Assembly (NCBI RefSeq): GCF_013466425.1
Contig: NZ_CP059165.1
Location: 5,828,001-5,892,000 of the forward strand
Reading direction: 5' to 3'
DNA from: Mycobacterium vicinigordonae
GTDB lineage: Bacteria; Actinomycetota; Actinomycetes; Mycobacteriales; Mycobacteriaceae
Length of the DNA: 64,000 nt
This document shows, piece by piece, positions 11,416-19,815 of this stretch. Every line of letters begins with the position of its first letter. The stretch's first letter is position 1. The notes beneath the pieces were generated by a model. It was not told where the DNA came from, searched no databases, and worked only from the letters and a program-made list of their open reading frames with translations. The position numbers were made by a program, and so were the translations under genes.

Positions 11416-11682
11416 ATGGTGAGCGAATACCAGGTCGAAATCGAGACCAGCGCAGCGAAGCAAATCCAGAAGATGCAGCGCTACGACCAACGCCGCATCA
11501 TGGACGCGATAGACGCCCTGGCTGTTGACCCCCGCCCCCACGGCTACACCAAGCTCAGCGGCACCACCGACGCCTACCGCATCCGCGTCGGCGTGTTCCG
11601 CATCGTGTACGTCATCAACGACGGCCTGCTCATCGTCACCGTCACCCGCGTCGCACACCGCAAGGAGGTCTACCGGAAATGA
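11416..11682 (+). CDS. relE: RelE/ParE-superfamily toxin
   Basis: The 88-residue basic protein has the RelE order: YQVEIETSAAKQI, a helical hairpin (DQRRIMDAIDALA), then KLSGTTDAYRIRVGVFRIVY and a C-terminal HRKEVYRK. The Arg and Tyr/Lys residues of the last two blocks match the mRNA-cleaving surface of RelE ribonucleases. It starts with ATG at 11416 and its TGA overlaps the antitoxin ATG as ATGA. The toxin precedes the antitoxin, the reverse of the usual relBE order. Expected activity is ribosome-dependent mRNA cleavage, held in check by the next gene product. Confidence 0.87.
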   Translation: MVSEYQVEIETSAAKQIQKMQRYDQRRIMDAIDALAVDPRPHGYTKLSGTTDAYRIRVGVFRIVYVINDGLLIVTVTRVAHRKEVYRK

Positions 11683-11924
11683 TGATTCCGATAAGCAAGG
11701 CAAAGGCCAAACTGTCCGAACTCGTACGCCACAGCCAAGACGAGGACGTACTGCTGATGAACCACTCCGAACCGGCAGCCATCATCATCGGCGCCGCCCG
11801 CTACGACAGCATGCGCGACGAAATCGAGGACCTGCGCGACCGGCTCAGCGTCCACGAACGTACCGGCGTCACCATCTCGGCAAGCAAGCTGCGCGCCGAA
11901 CTCGGGCTGGCCGGCGACTCATGA
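11679..11924 (+). CDS. Phd/YefM-family antitoxin
   Basis: The 81-residue protein opens MMIPISKAKAKLSELVRH, typical of the Phd/YefM DNA-binding fold. It continues with VLLMNHSEPAAIIIGAARYD and an acidic helical C-terminus that would wrap the toxin. It overlaps the toxin gene by four bases, so the two are translationally coupled. It should neutralise the RelE toxin and repress the operon. Confidence 0.87.
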   Translation: MMIPISKAKAKLSELVRHSQDEDVLLMNHSEPAAIIIGAARYDSMRDEIEDLRDRLSVHERTGVTISASKLRAELGLAGDS

Positions 11925-12184
11925 GCGACCGCCGGCGCGAGCAGGTCGCACGGCTGCTGTACGACGCGATCTGCAACAGCTGCAGCGGCTACGTCGAACA
12001 CGTCCGAGACGATGAAGAGTTGTTTACCTACTATGGGGCTCACTCTGGTATTCATCGGAAGACGGGGCGGAGAAAGCGCCACCGCCGCTGCGAACCGGCG
12101 GTAGCGCGAGGAATTAGCCAGCAGGCGACTGTCAACCACGGCAGCGGCCGTGGCCTGCGGCGTCAAGCAGCAATGGCTATCTAG
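11921..12184 (+). CDS. third gene of the toxin-antitoxin operon, unknown function
   Basis: An 87-codon frame starts at ATG 11921 and overlaps the antitoxin stop by four bases. The first 45 residues look genuine (RREQVARLLYDAIC, GYVEHVRDDEELFTYYG): a helical, acidic stretch with normal codon usage. After about residue 45 the sequence becomes Arg-rich and loses the local codon pattern, while the +1 frame gives SEDGAESATAAANRR then a stop, so a frameshift may have extended the protein. I do not recognise the family. Context suggests a small accessory protein, or the start of a gene cut by the island's decay. Confidence 0.5.
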   Translation: MSDRRREQVARLLYDAICNSCSGYVEHVRDDEELFTYYGAHSGIHRKTGRRKRHRRCEPAVARGISQQATVNHGSGRGLRRQAAMAI

Positions 12185-12192
12185 GCGACTGA

Positions 12193-12501
12193 CGGGATGC
12201 CACGGACTGGGCGCTGGGCGAGCTTGAAGCACTGTGTGAAAAGCTGGGGCTCTCATTTGACTACATCGCGACGGGAATTCGCGATTTTCCGCCGCCACCG
12301 ACACCGGGGACGTCAGCCACCTACTCCGATGGCGCCAAGGTTCTACAGTTGCGCATGTCTACCGACTGTGACCCTGCCGAGTTGGATGAGGTTGACGAGT
12401 CCGCCGCGGCCTATGTCCAGCTCGCAGAATGCGAGGTTGAGCCGCCTAGGAGAATCGAACTCCTGACCTATTCATTACGAGTGAATCGCTCTACCGACTG
12501 A
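12193..12501 (+). pseudogene. 5'-truncated gene running antisense through tRNA-Thr
   Basis: From 12193 the frame is open with typical high-GC codon usage and encodes LGELEALCEKLGLSFDYIATGI, then a Pro-rich linker and an acidic tail. It then reads through the att core and across the tRNA on the opposite strand to TGA 12499-12501. No start codon exists before the internal ATG at 12355, which would give only 48 residues. The opening helix resembles the end of an Xre-type repressor domain, a weak match. It is best read as a remnant of a gene lost from the island end. Confidence 0.35.
12439..12465. repeat. proximal attachment-site copy inside tRNA-Thr
   Basis: These 27 bases are identical to 9875-9901 and form the 3' end of the intact tRNA-Thr. 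This copy keeps the tRNA functional, as is usual after integration. Confidence 0.85.
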
Positions 12502-12512
12502 GCTAAGGCGGC
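12440..12512 (-). tRNA. thrT: tRNA-Thr (anticodon CGT)
   Basis: The complement folds into a full cloverleaf of 73 bases. The acceptor stem GCCGCCT pairs with AGGCGGC, the D-arm is GCTC..GAGC, the anticodon stem is ATTCA/TGAAT with loop CTCGTAA, and the T-arm is normal with GTTCGATTC. The anticodon CGT reads ACG threonine codons. CCA is not encoded. Confidence 0.96.
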
Positions 12513-12579
12513 CTGCCAGCTTTTCGGCCCTCACGGGCGGCACGAGTCTACGGCAGCCCCACCACCGCACCCAAGTCCA

Positions 12580-13785
12580 CTACCGCAGCTCCTGCCCGAT
12601 GGTGGCGACCATGGCGTCCACCGCGAACTTCGGCTTAACGTTGATGGCCAGCGCCTCGCGGCATTCCAGAACGGCCTCAACGCAGCGCAGCAACCGCTCC
12701 GGGCTGGCGTGCGCGGCCAGCGATCCCACCTGCCCGGCCATGTCCGGGTGGTTGGGCCGCACCTGTCCGGCACCGGAGGAGACCAACACCGCGTCGCGGA
12801 AGTACGAGGCCAGGTCGATCAACGCACGGTCCAAGGCATCGCGCGAAGCGCGGGTCTGCCGGGACTTCTGCCGGCGCTCCAGATCCTTGAGCGCGCCGGC
12901 GGAGCCGCGCACCGCCCCCGCGGCGCCCTTACCCGTACCGCCTGCTCCCAACGCCGTGCGCAGCTCCTCGGTCTCAGCCTCGGCACGCCCGGCGGTCAGC
13001 GCCACCGCTTCGGCCTCGGCGGCGGCGACCAGCTCCTCGGCCGCAAGAAACGCCCGCGACGGTCGCGCCGCGTCGCGGACCAGCTCCAGCGCCCGCTGCC
13101 GCCGCTGCCGGGCTTCTGGGTCGGTAGCCAACCGACGCGCCCGCCCGACGTGGCCACCGCTGACCGAGGCCGCCCAGTGCGCCGTTTCGGCATCCAGCCC
13201 ATCGCCCTCGATCAGCACCTGCGCGATTGCGTCGGTGGACGGTGTCACCAGCGCGACGTGCCGGCACCGGGAGCGCAGTGTGATCGCGATGTCCTCGGGG
13301 TCCACCGAGGGCGCACACAGCAGGAAGACCGTCGACGGTGGCGGCTCCTCGACGACCTTCAACAACGCGTTCGCCGCGCCTTCGGTCAACCGGTCGGCGT
13401 CCTCGACGACCACGATCTGATGGTGGCCGGTGGTCGGCCGCCGCGACGCGATCTGCACGATGCCGCGCATCTCGTCCACGCCGATGGACAGACCTTCGGG
13501 AATCACCCGGCGCACATCGGCGTGAGTGCCCGCCATGGTCGTCGTACAGGCCCGGCAGGTCCCGCAGCCGGGTTCGTCGTCGGAGGTGCACTGCAGCGCC
13601 GCGGCGAAGCACAACGCCGCCACCGACCGCCCCGACCCCGGCGGCCCGGTAATCAGCCAGGCATGTGTCATATTCCCGGCCTCGAGCGGGCTGTGAGCCG
13701 AATCACCGCGAGCTGCGCGGGCGGCGGCGCGCAGCTCGGCCTCCACCAGCTGCTGGCCTACCAGCCGAGTAAACACCCCTGTCAT
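12580..13785 (-). CDS. holB: DNA polymerase III delta' subunit (clamp loader)
   Basis: The 401-residue AAA+ protein belongs to the DnaX/HolB group. It has RLVGQQ at the start, the P-loop region GPPGSGRS at residues 47-54, and a zinc module with Cys66, Cys74, Cys77 and Cys80. VVEDADRLTEGAANALLK and EEPPPSTVFLL (the sensor region) follow. The P-loop lysine is replaced by Arg, in line with delta' being a clamp-loader subunit that does not hydrolyse ATP. The ATG at 13785 (MTGVFTRLVG) is chosen over an upstream in-frame start at 13866, which would add 27 unconserved residues. It is divergent from the adenylate cyclase gene and corresponds to Rv3644c. Confidence 0.92.
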   Translation of the reverse strand: MTGVFTRLVGQQLVEAELRAAARAARGDSAHSPLEAGNMTHAWLITGPPGSGRSVAALCFAAALQCTSDDEPGCGTCRACTTTMAGTHADVRRVIPEGLSIGVDEMRGIVQIASRRPTTGHHQIVVVEDADRLTEGAANALLKVVEEPPPSTVFLLCAPSVDPEDIAITLRSRCRHVALVTPSTDAIAQVLIEGDGLDAETAHWAASVSGGHVGRARRLATDPEARQRRQRALELVRDAARPSRAFLAAEELVAAAEAEAVALTAGRAEAETEELRTALGAGGTGKGAAGAVRGSAGALKDLERRQKSRQTRASRDALDRALIDLASYFRDAVLVSSGAGQVRPNHPDMAGQVGSLAAHASPERLLRCVEAVLECREALAINVKPKFAVDAMVATIGQELR

Positions 13786-13932
13786 CAACGGCAACACTAG
13801 TGAGCACCCCCGACGGATACCGATCAGCGTCCGTTTCGCGACAATTCCGTGATCTTTCCTGCTCATTCACCCCCGGCGGGAGACTTGCCGGTGCACATTT
13901 AAGTTTCCGACGAGTCCCCGCCGACCGATACG

Positions 13933-15567
13933 GTGGTTTCGATGACCACGGCCGCACAACTTCCCAGGCGAATCAGCGCATTCGTCCGGTGGGTGGTGCG
14001 CACTCCCTGGCCGGTGTTCTCGCTGAGCATGCTGCAGGCCGACATCATCGGCGGCTTGTTCGTGCTCGGCTTCCTCCGGTACGGCCTGCCGCCCACCGAC
14101 CGCATCCAGCTGCAGGACCTCCCGACGGTCAACGTGGTGGTCTTCATCTGCGCGGTGATCCTGCTGTTCCTCGCGGGGTTCGCCTGGAACCTCAAACTGC
14201 TGGTGCCGGTGTTCCGCTGGCAGCGCCGCGACAATCTGCTGGTTGAAGCCGATCCGTCCACCAGCGAGTTAGCCCGCACCCGCGCGCTGCGGATGCCGTT
14301 CTACCGGACGGTGACGACGGTCGGATCCTGGGCGCTAGGCAGCATCGTGTTTGTCATCGCCAGCTGGTCGGTGGCCCGCCACGCCGCGCCGGTGGTGATG
14401 GTCGCCAACGCCCTTGGCGCCACGGCCACCGCGATCATCGGCTACCTGCAATCCGAGCGCGTATTGCGGCCGGTGGCGGTGGCGGCGCTGCGCAGCGGTG
14501 TGCCGGAGAACGTGCGCGCCCCCGGCGTCATCTTGCGGCTGATGCTGACCTGGGTGTTGTCCACCGCGGTGCCGCTGCTGGCGATCGTGCTGGCGGTGAT
14601 CTCGGACAAGATCTCCCTGCTGCACGCCTCGCCACACGTGCTGTTCAACCCGATCCTGCTGCTGGCCCTGGCCGCGCTGGCGATCGGCGCGGCCAGCACA
14701 CTACTGGTTTCCATGTCGATCGCCGACCCGCTGCGCCAACTGCGCTGGGCGCTGTCGGAAGTCCAGCGGGGCAACTACAACGCGCACATGCAGATCTACG
14801 ACGCCAGCGAGCTGGGCCTGTTGCAGGCCGGCTTCAACGACATGGTCCGCGATCTGTCCGAGCGGCAGCGACTGCGCGACCTGTTCGGCCGCTACGTGGG
14901 CGAGGACGTGGCCCGGCGGGCACTGGAACGTGGCACCGAACTAGGCGGCCAGGAACGCGATGTTGCGGTGCTGTTCGTCGACCTGGTGGGTTCCACCCAG
15001 CTGGCGGCAACCCGGCCGCCGGCCGAAGTGGTGCACCTGCTCAACGAATTCTTCCGGGTCGTGGTGGAGACCGTCGGCCGCTACGGCGGGTTCGTCAACA
15101 AGTTCCAGGGTGACGCCGCCCTGGCCATCTTCGGTGCACCGATCGAGCACCCTGACGGCGCGGGAGCCGCGCTGGCGGCGGCACGCGAGCTGCACGACGA
15201 ACTCATCCCGGTGCTGGGCAACGCCGAGTTCGGCATCGGCGTGTCGGCCGGCCGGGCCATCGCCGGACACATCGGCGCGCAGGCGCGCTTCGAGTACACC
15301 GTGATCGGGGACCCGGTCAACGAGGCGGCTCGGCTGACCGAGCTGGCCAAGCTGGAAGAAGGCCACGTGCTGGCGTCGGCGATCGCGGTCAGCGGCGCCC
15401 TGGACGCCGAAGCGCTGTGCTGGGACGTAGGCGAGGTGGTGGAGCTGCGCGGCCGCACGGCCCCAACCCAACTGGCGCGTCCACTCAATCTGGCGGCCCC
15501 CGACGATAAGTTGGCGGGTCAGCAGCAGGGCCGGGAGCGAAATGCCCCGGCGCAAAATCTCGCTTAA
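13933..15567 (+). CDS. membrane class III adenylate cyclase with HAMP domain
   Basis: The 544-residue protein has about six transmembrane helices in residues 25-260, a HAMP linker at about 260-311 (DPLRQLRWALSEVQRGNY) and a C-terminal class III cyclase domain. In the cyclase domain VLFVDLVGST carries the metal Asp350, NKFQGD carries Lys390 and Asp394, and EYTVIGDPVNEAARL carries the transition-state residues. It should make cAMP from ATP at the inner membrane face. The ortholog Rv3645 is a major cAMP source linked to fatty-acid stress. The start is GTG 13933; ATG 13942 is an equally plausible start. Confidence 0.92.
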   Translation: MVSMTTAAQLPRRISAFVRWVVRTPWPVFSLSMLQADIIGGLFVLGFLRYGLPPTDRIQLQDLPTVNVVVFICAVILLFLAGFAWNLKLLVPVFRWQRRDNLLVEADPSTSELARTRALRMPFYRTVTTVGSWALGSIVFVIASWSVARHAAPVVMVANALGATATAIIGYLQSERVLRPVAVAALRSGVPENVRAPGVILRLMLTWVLSTAVPLLAIVLAVISDKISLLHASPHVLFNPILLLALAALAIGAASTLLVSMSIADPLRQLRWALSEVQRGNYNAHMQIYDASELGLLQAGFNDMVRDLSERQRLRDLFGRYVGEDVARRALERGTELGGQERDVAVLFVDLVGSTQLAATRPPAEVVHLLNEFFRVVVETVGRYGGFVNKFQGDAALAIFGAPIEHPDGAGAALAAARELHDELIPVLGNAEFGIGVSAGRAIAGHIGAQARFEYTVIGDPVNEAARLTELAKLEEGHVLASAIAVSGALDAEALCWDVGEVVELRGRTAPTQLARPLNLAAPDDKLAGQQQGRERNAPAQNLA

Positions 15568-15604
15568 ATTCGCCGGCAGACCGGGCCCGCAGACCCTAGG
15601 CGAT

Positions 15605-18427
15605 TCAGCTGCGCTTGGCGGCCTTCTTGGCCGGCGCTTTCTTCGCCGGCGCCTTGCGGGTGGTCTTCTTCGCGGTCCGCTTCACCGGACCACGCGCCCG
15701 CCGATCGGCCAGCAGCTCAGACGCACGCGCATCGGTGATCGACAGCACGTCGTCGCCCTTACGCAGGCTGGCATTGGTCTCACCGTCGGTGACGTACGGA
15801 CCGAACCGGCCGTCCTTGATCACCATAGGCTTGCCCGACGCCGGGTCGGTGCCCAGCTCGCGCAACGGCGGCGCCGAAGCGGCTTGCCGCCCCGAGCGCT
15901 TCGGCTCGGAATAAATCTTGAGCGCCTCGTCGAGGGTGATGGTGAACATCTGATCCTCGGTTGCCAGCGACCGAGAGTCGTTGCCACGCTTCAGGTATGG
16001 CCCGTAGCGACCGTTCTGCGCGGTAATCTCCTCGCCGTTAGCGGGATCCACTCCGACCACCCGGGGCAGCGACAGCAACTTCAGCGCATCCTCCAGCGTG
16101 ACCGTCTGCAAATCCATGCTGCGCAACAGCGAGCCGGTGCGCGGCTTGGGACCGGTCGGCTTCTTGCCCTTCTTCGCCGCCGACCCCGACTCTGGGCCGT
16201 CGTCTTCGGGTTTGGGCAGGATCTCGGTCACGTACGGCCCGTACCGACCATCCTTGGCGACGATCTCGTGGCCAGTCTCGGGGTCCACACCCAACACCCG
16301 ACCCTCCTGCGGGGTGGCGAAAAGCTCTTCTGCCACTTCGAGAGTCAGCTCGTCGGGGGTGAGCGAGTCGTTGAGATTGGCCCGCTGCGGGGCGGGTTCG
16401 CCGTCCTCACCGATGACGGTGCGTTCGAGATACGGCCCGTTCTTGCCGACCCGCACATAGACCGGCCGGCCCTCGGCATCATCAAAAACCCTGATGGAGT
16501 TGACTTCTCGAGCGTCAATACCTTCCAGGTTGACACCGACCAGCTTCTTCAGGCCGCCGGATCGGGCTACCGAGTCGGGTACCCCGTGGTCGCCGCCGAA
16601 GTAGAAGTTGTTGAGCCAGTTGGTGCGCCGCTCGTTGCCCGAGGCTATGGCATCGAGTTCGTCCTCCATTGCCGCAGTGAAGTCGTAGTCCACCAAGCGG
16701 CCGAAATGCTGTTCCAGCAACCCGATTACGGCGAACGCCACCCAGGACGGCACCAGCGCGCTGCCCTTCTTGTACACGTAGCCGCGGTCCTGAATCGTCT
16801 TGATGATCGACGAATACGTCGAGGGGCGGCCAATACCCAACTCCTCCAACGCCTTTACCAGCGATGCCTCGGTGTAGCGGGCGGGCGGGTTGGTGGAGTG
16901 ACCATCCGGGTTCAGCTCGATTGCATCCAGCCGCTGCCCCTCGGACAGCTGCGGCAGCCGACTCTCGGCATCGTCGGCCTCGCCGCCCGCTAATTCGTCG
17001 ACGGTTTCCACATACGCCTTGAGGAACCCGGCGAAGGTGATGGTCCGGCCACTCGCCGAGAACACGACCTGCCGTTCTCCGGCGGGCCCAGCCGCCGTTC
17101 CGCTGATCCGCAGGCTCAGCGTGGTGCCGCGCGCGTCGGCCATCTGCGAGGCCACCGTGCGCTGCCAGATCAGCTCGTAGAGCCGGAATTCGTCGCCGTC
17201 GAGCTCGCGCCGCACCGCGTCCGGGGTCGCGAACGTCTCACCTGCGGGCCGGATGGCTTCGTGCGCCTCCTGGGCGTTCTTCACCTTGCGGGTGTATTGA
17301 CGAGGAGAAGGGGCGACGAATTCCTCGCCGTAGAGCTGGCGCGCCTGGTTGCGCGCGGCGCTGATCGCCGACTCCGACAGCGTCGTGGAGTCGGTTCGCA
17401 TATATGTGATGTAGCCGTTCTCGTAGAGCCGCTGGGCGATGCTCATCGTGCGCTCCGAGGAGAACCGCAGCTTGCGGCCCGCCTCCTGCTGCAAGGTCGA
17501 GGTCATGAACGGGGGGTACGGACGACGGGTGTAGGGCTTCTCCTCCACCGACGACACGGTGAGCTGCGCACCCTGCAGGCCGTTGGCCAGCTGGGTGGCG
17601 CTGGCCTCATCCAGGACGGTCACCTCGTCGGCCTTGCGGAGCACGCCGAGCGAGTCGAAGTCGCGACCGGTGGCCACCCGCAGTCCGTCGACGTTGGTCA
17701 ACCGGGCGGCGAAGGTCGGTGGGGTCGCCTTGGGGTCGGAGACGCTGGCATCCAGCTTGGCCAGAATGTCCCAGTACGACGCGCTGCGGAACGCCATCCG
17801 GTCGCGTTCGCGCTGCACGATGATGCGGGTCGCGACCGACTGCACCCGGCCGGCCGACAGCTTCGGCGCGACCTTCTTCCACAACACGGGGCTGACCTCG
17901 TAGCCGTATAACCGGTCCAGGATGCGCCGCGTCTCCTGCGCGTCGACCAGGTCGATGTCCAGGTCGCGGGGGTTCTCGGCGGCCTCCAGGATGGCCGGCT
18001 CGGTGATCTCGTGGAACACCATCCGCTTGACCGGGACGCGTGGTTTGAGGGTCTCCATCAAGTGCCAGGCGATTGCCTCGCCCTCGCGGTCACCATCTGT
18101 GGCCAGATAGAGCTCGTCGACGTCCTTCAGTAGACCTTTGAGTTCGGTGACGGTGTGTTTCTTCTCGGGACTGATGATGTACAGCGGCTCGAAGTCGTGA
18201 TCCACGTTGACGCCCAGGCGTGCCCACGGCTCGGACTTGTACTTGGCCGGCACATCGGCCGCGGCTCGGGGCAGGTCGCGGATATGGCCGCGAGACGACT
18301 CGACGATGTAGTTGGAACCCAGGTAGCCGGCGAGTTTGCGCGCCTTGGTGGGCGACTCCACGATCACGAGTCGCCGGGTGCTCCCGTTCCTGCCGCTGCT
18401 CGCCCTCTCGGGGCCCCCGTCAGCCAC
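15605..18427 (-). CDS. topA: DNA topoisomerase I
   Basis: TopA relaxes negative supercoils by a type IA mechanism. The 940-residue protein starts at GTG 18427. The TOPRIM domain begins RLVIVESPTKA (19-29) and contains DGDRE at 111-115. The active-site Tyr342 lies in YITYMRTDST, the same number as in M. tuberculosis TopA. The C-terminal half holds four repeats with NGRYGPY-like motifs instead of zinc fingers, and the tail is Lys/Ala-rich, as in mycobacteria, where it helps DNA binding. It is convergent with the cyclase gene, separated by 37 bases. Confidence 0.97.
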   Translation of the reverse strand: MADGGPERASSGRNGSTRRLVIVESPTKARKLAGYLGSNYIVESSRGHIRDLPRAAADVPAKYKSEPWARLGVNVDHDFEPLYIISPEKKHTVTELKGLLKDVDELYLATDGDREGEAIAWHLMETLKPRVPVKRMVFHEITEPAILEAAENPRDLDIDLVDAQETRRILDRLYGYEVSPVLWKKVAPKLSAGRVQSVATRIIVQRERDRMAFRSASYWDILAKLDASVSDPKATPPTFAARLTNVDGLRVATGRDFDSLGVLRKADEVTVLDEASATQLANGLQGAQLTVSSVEEKPYTRRPYPPFMTSTLQQEAGRKLRFSSERTMSIAQRLYENGYITYMRTDSTTLSESAISAARNQARQLYGEEFVAPSPRQYTRKVKNAQEAHEAIRPAGETFATPDAVRRELDGDEFRLYELIWQRTVASQMADARGTTLSLRISGTAAGPAGERQVVFSASGRTITFAGFLKAYVETVDELAGGEADDAESRLPQLSEGQRLDAIELNPDGHSTNPPARYTEASLVKALEELGIGRPSTYSSIIKTIQDRGYVYKKGSALVPSWVAFAVIGLLEQHFGRLVDYDFTAAMEDELDAIASGNERRTNWLNNFYFGGDHGVPDSVARSGGLKKLVGVNLEGIDAREVNSIRVFDDAEGRPVYVRVGKNGPYLERTVIGEDGEPAPQRANLNDSLTPDELTLEVAEELFATPQEGRVLGVDPETGHEIVAKDGRYGPYVTEILPKPEDDGPESGSAAKKGKKPTGPKPRTGSLLRSMDLQTVTLEDALKLLSLPRVVGVDPANGEEITAQNGRYGPYLKRGNDSRSLATEDQMFTITLDEALKIYSEPKRSGRQAASAPPLRELGTDPASGKPMVIKDGRFGPYVTDGETNASLRKGDDVLSITDARASELLADRRARGPVKRTAKKTTRKAPAKKAPAKKAAKRS

Positions 18428-18590
18428 CTGCGCTTACGCTCCATCTCCTACTTCGGCCCCCTGGCGGAGCCGCGCCACAGGGAAGAGACGGTACGCCGCC
18501 GTACCTTCTCCCCGCGGGCAACTGACAATTTCGCACCAAAAGGCGGGCCTGCGCAAACTGGCTAGCTCTGCGGCCCACCTGGACAACCCG

Positions 18591-19169
18591 TCAGACCCGG
18601 GGCCACTGGTCGACGGCCGCTGGGTCCTCGGGAGCGTCTCCCACGTTCTCTACCAGGCGCGATAGCCTGCGCCGACCACTGATCCGAAGTGCCGGGCGGG
18701 CGCCCCGCGTGCCGATCAGGGTGGGTGCTATTCCGACCCGCATCAGAGCCGACGCCAGCGGCGAATGGGTGTCCGGCGCGTGCGGGTCCAGACCAAGTAG
18801 GTATCGGTCGGCCTCTGGACTGCCGGCCGCCAGCGTCCACGCCCGCAGCTCCCGCGGACCGGGCAGCCAGCGCGGCGGGACCGTCTTGACCGCGCCTCGC
18901 GTCCATTCCTTGGCGATAGGGCGCAAGCGCGGGTCCACCGCCGTGCGCACCAAGGGGTGGTCTTCGTCGGTTCGGGTGATCTCGGGGACCAGCCCGGCTT
19001 CGGTGATCATCTCGGCCAGCGCGGCGGCCCGCCAAGGCTGCTCGACGACCACCGACAGCCGTGCACCGGCACCGACCATCACGATCTGACCCGGCGCGGC
19101 CAGCAGCCCACACAGATCCTCGACCGCGGGCGGCACCGATTCCGCGGCGAAGAAGGAAAGCTGGCTCAC
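18591..19169 (-). CDS. conserved actinobacterial protein (Rv3647c family)
   Basis: The 192-residue protein starts at ATG 19169 with MSQLSFFAAE and has no signal peptide or membrane helix. The middle contains WLPGPRELRAW and LLGLDPHAPDTHSPLA, which are conserved in actinobacterial orthologs next to topA and cspA. I know of no assigned function. It lies 163 bases upstream of topA in the same direction. Confidence 0.8.
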   Translation of the reverse strand: MSQLSFFAAESVPPAVEDLCGLLAAPGQIVMVGAGARLSVVVEQPWRAAALAEMITEAGLVPEITRTDEDHPLVRTAVDPRLRPIAKEWTRGAVKTVPPRWLPGPRELRAWTLAAGSPEADRYLLGLDPHAPDTHSPLASALMRVGIAPTLIGTRGARPALRISGRRRLSRLVENVGDAPEDPAAVDQWPRV

Positions 19170-19245
19170 GCCACAGACAGTAGGCCAGCCGGAGGGTCGG
19201 CTGCTGCTCCGCGTCCGGCGCGGCGGGCAGCGGCGCCGAAGCGAC

Positions 19246-19293
19246 GAAAACCCCCCGGGCGGTTCCGCATGTGCGGGGCTGCGCCGGGGGGTT
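19246..19293 (-). terminator. rho-independent terminator of cspA
   Basis: A perfect 10-bp GC stem (19249-19258 with 19284-19293) encloses a loop containing a second small GC hairpin. On the minus strand it is followed by TTTTCG. It lies just downstream of the cspA stop and ends that transcript. Confidence 0.8.
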
Positions 19294-19312
19294 GCGTCAG
19301 AATCTGCCCGGT

Positions 19313-19516
19313 TTAAACGGAGCGGACTCCGGTGGCCTGGGGGCCCTTGGGGCTATGGCCGATCTCAAACTCGACCTTCTGGTTCTCTTCGAGGGTGCGG
19401 AAGCCCGTTCCCTGGATCTCCGTGTAGTGGACAAACACATCTGCGGAACCGTCCTCGGGGGCGATGAAGCCAAACCCCTTCTCCGCGTTGAACCACTTCA
19501 CAGTTCCCTGTGGCAT
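19313..19516 (-). CDS. cspA: cold-shock protein
   Basis: The 67-residue cold-shock domain contains RNP1 (KGFGFI) and RNP2 (VFVHY) and opens [11 protein letters not shown]. It binds single-stranded RNA or DNA and acts as an RNA chaperone. The ATG at 19516 is preceded by a strong ribosome site (AAAGGAAAG). The stretch upstream, up to the divergent helicase gene (19517-19815), is long enough to hold the extended 5' leader typical of csp mRNAs, although I see no single clear fold in it. It corresponds to Rv3648c. Confidence 0.96.
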   Translation of the reverse strand: MPQGTVKWFNAEKGFGFIAPEDGSADVFVHYTEIQGTGFRTLEENQKVEFEIGHSPKGPQATGVRSV

Positions 19517-19815
19517 TTCTCGATCTTTCCTTTACTTTCTGGTGCGGGGCGCCGCCTTTCGGTGCCCCGGGCCCGTTGCGACCGCCATACCTCGCGTAGT
19601 CGCCGGAACTTCACCCGACAGATAACCTCGCAGGAACCGCGATCGCAACGTCGATCCTGCGAAAGTTTGACACGAACACAGAAGCTACGACCGCACTTAG
19701 TCAACCATGTTCGTCGCGTCGGCGACAGCCTGTTGTACGCGCAGATGGCGAACCGACGCGCAAATTTACGTCAGTGTCACCGAACGGCCCACCAGCGCAC
19801 CAGGAAGGTAAGGCG

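Larger units (their letters stand above)
9875..12465. mobile_element. 2.6-kb genomic island integrated in the 3' end of tRNA-Thr(CGT)
   Basis: A 27-base perfect repeat of the tRNA-Thr 3' end occurs at 12439-12465 (in the intact tRNA) and at 9875-9901. Imperfect matches continue for about nine further bases. Between them lie an integrase relic next to the distal repeat, short zinc-ribbon genes, and a toxin-antitoxin module. The first 700 bases are clearly more AT-rich than the chromosome. This is the classic layout of tyrosine-recombinase integration into a tRNA. The element cannot move by itself because the integrase is broken. H37Rv also carries foreign DNA beside this tRNA, so it is a recurrent insertion site. 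Confidence 0.82.

Noticed and set aside
12197..12466. 89-codon frame starting MPRTGRWASLKH in the island
   Set aside because: Ser/Arg/Pro-rich composition unlike a protein; the overlapping frame with LGELEALCEKLGL fits coding bias better.
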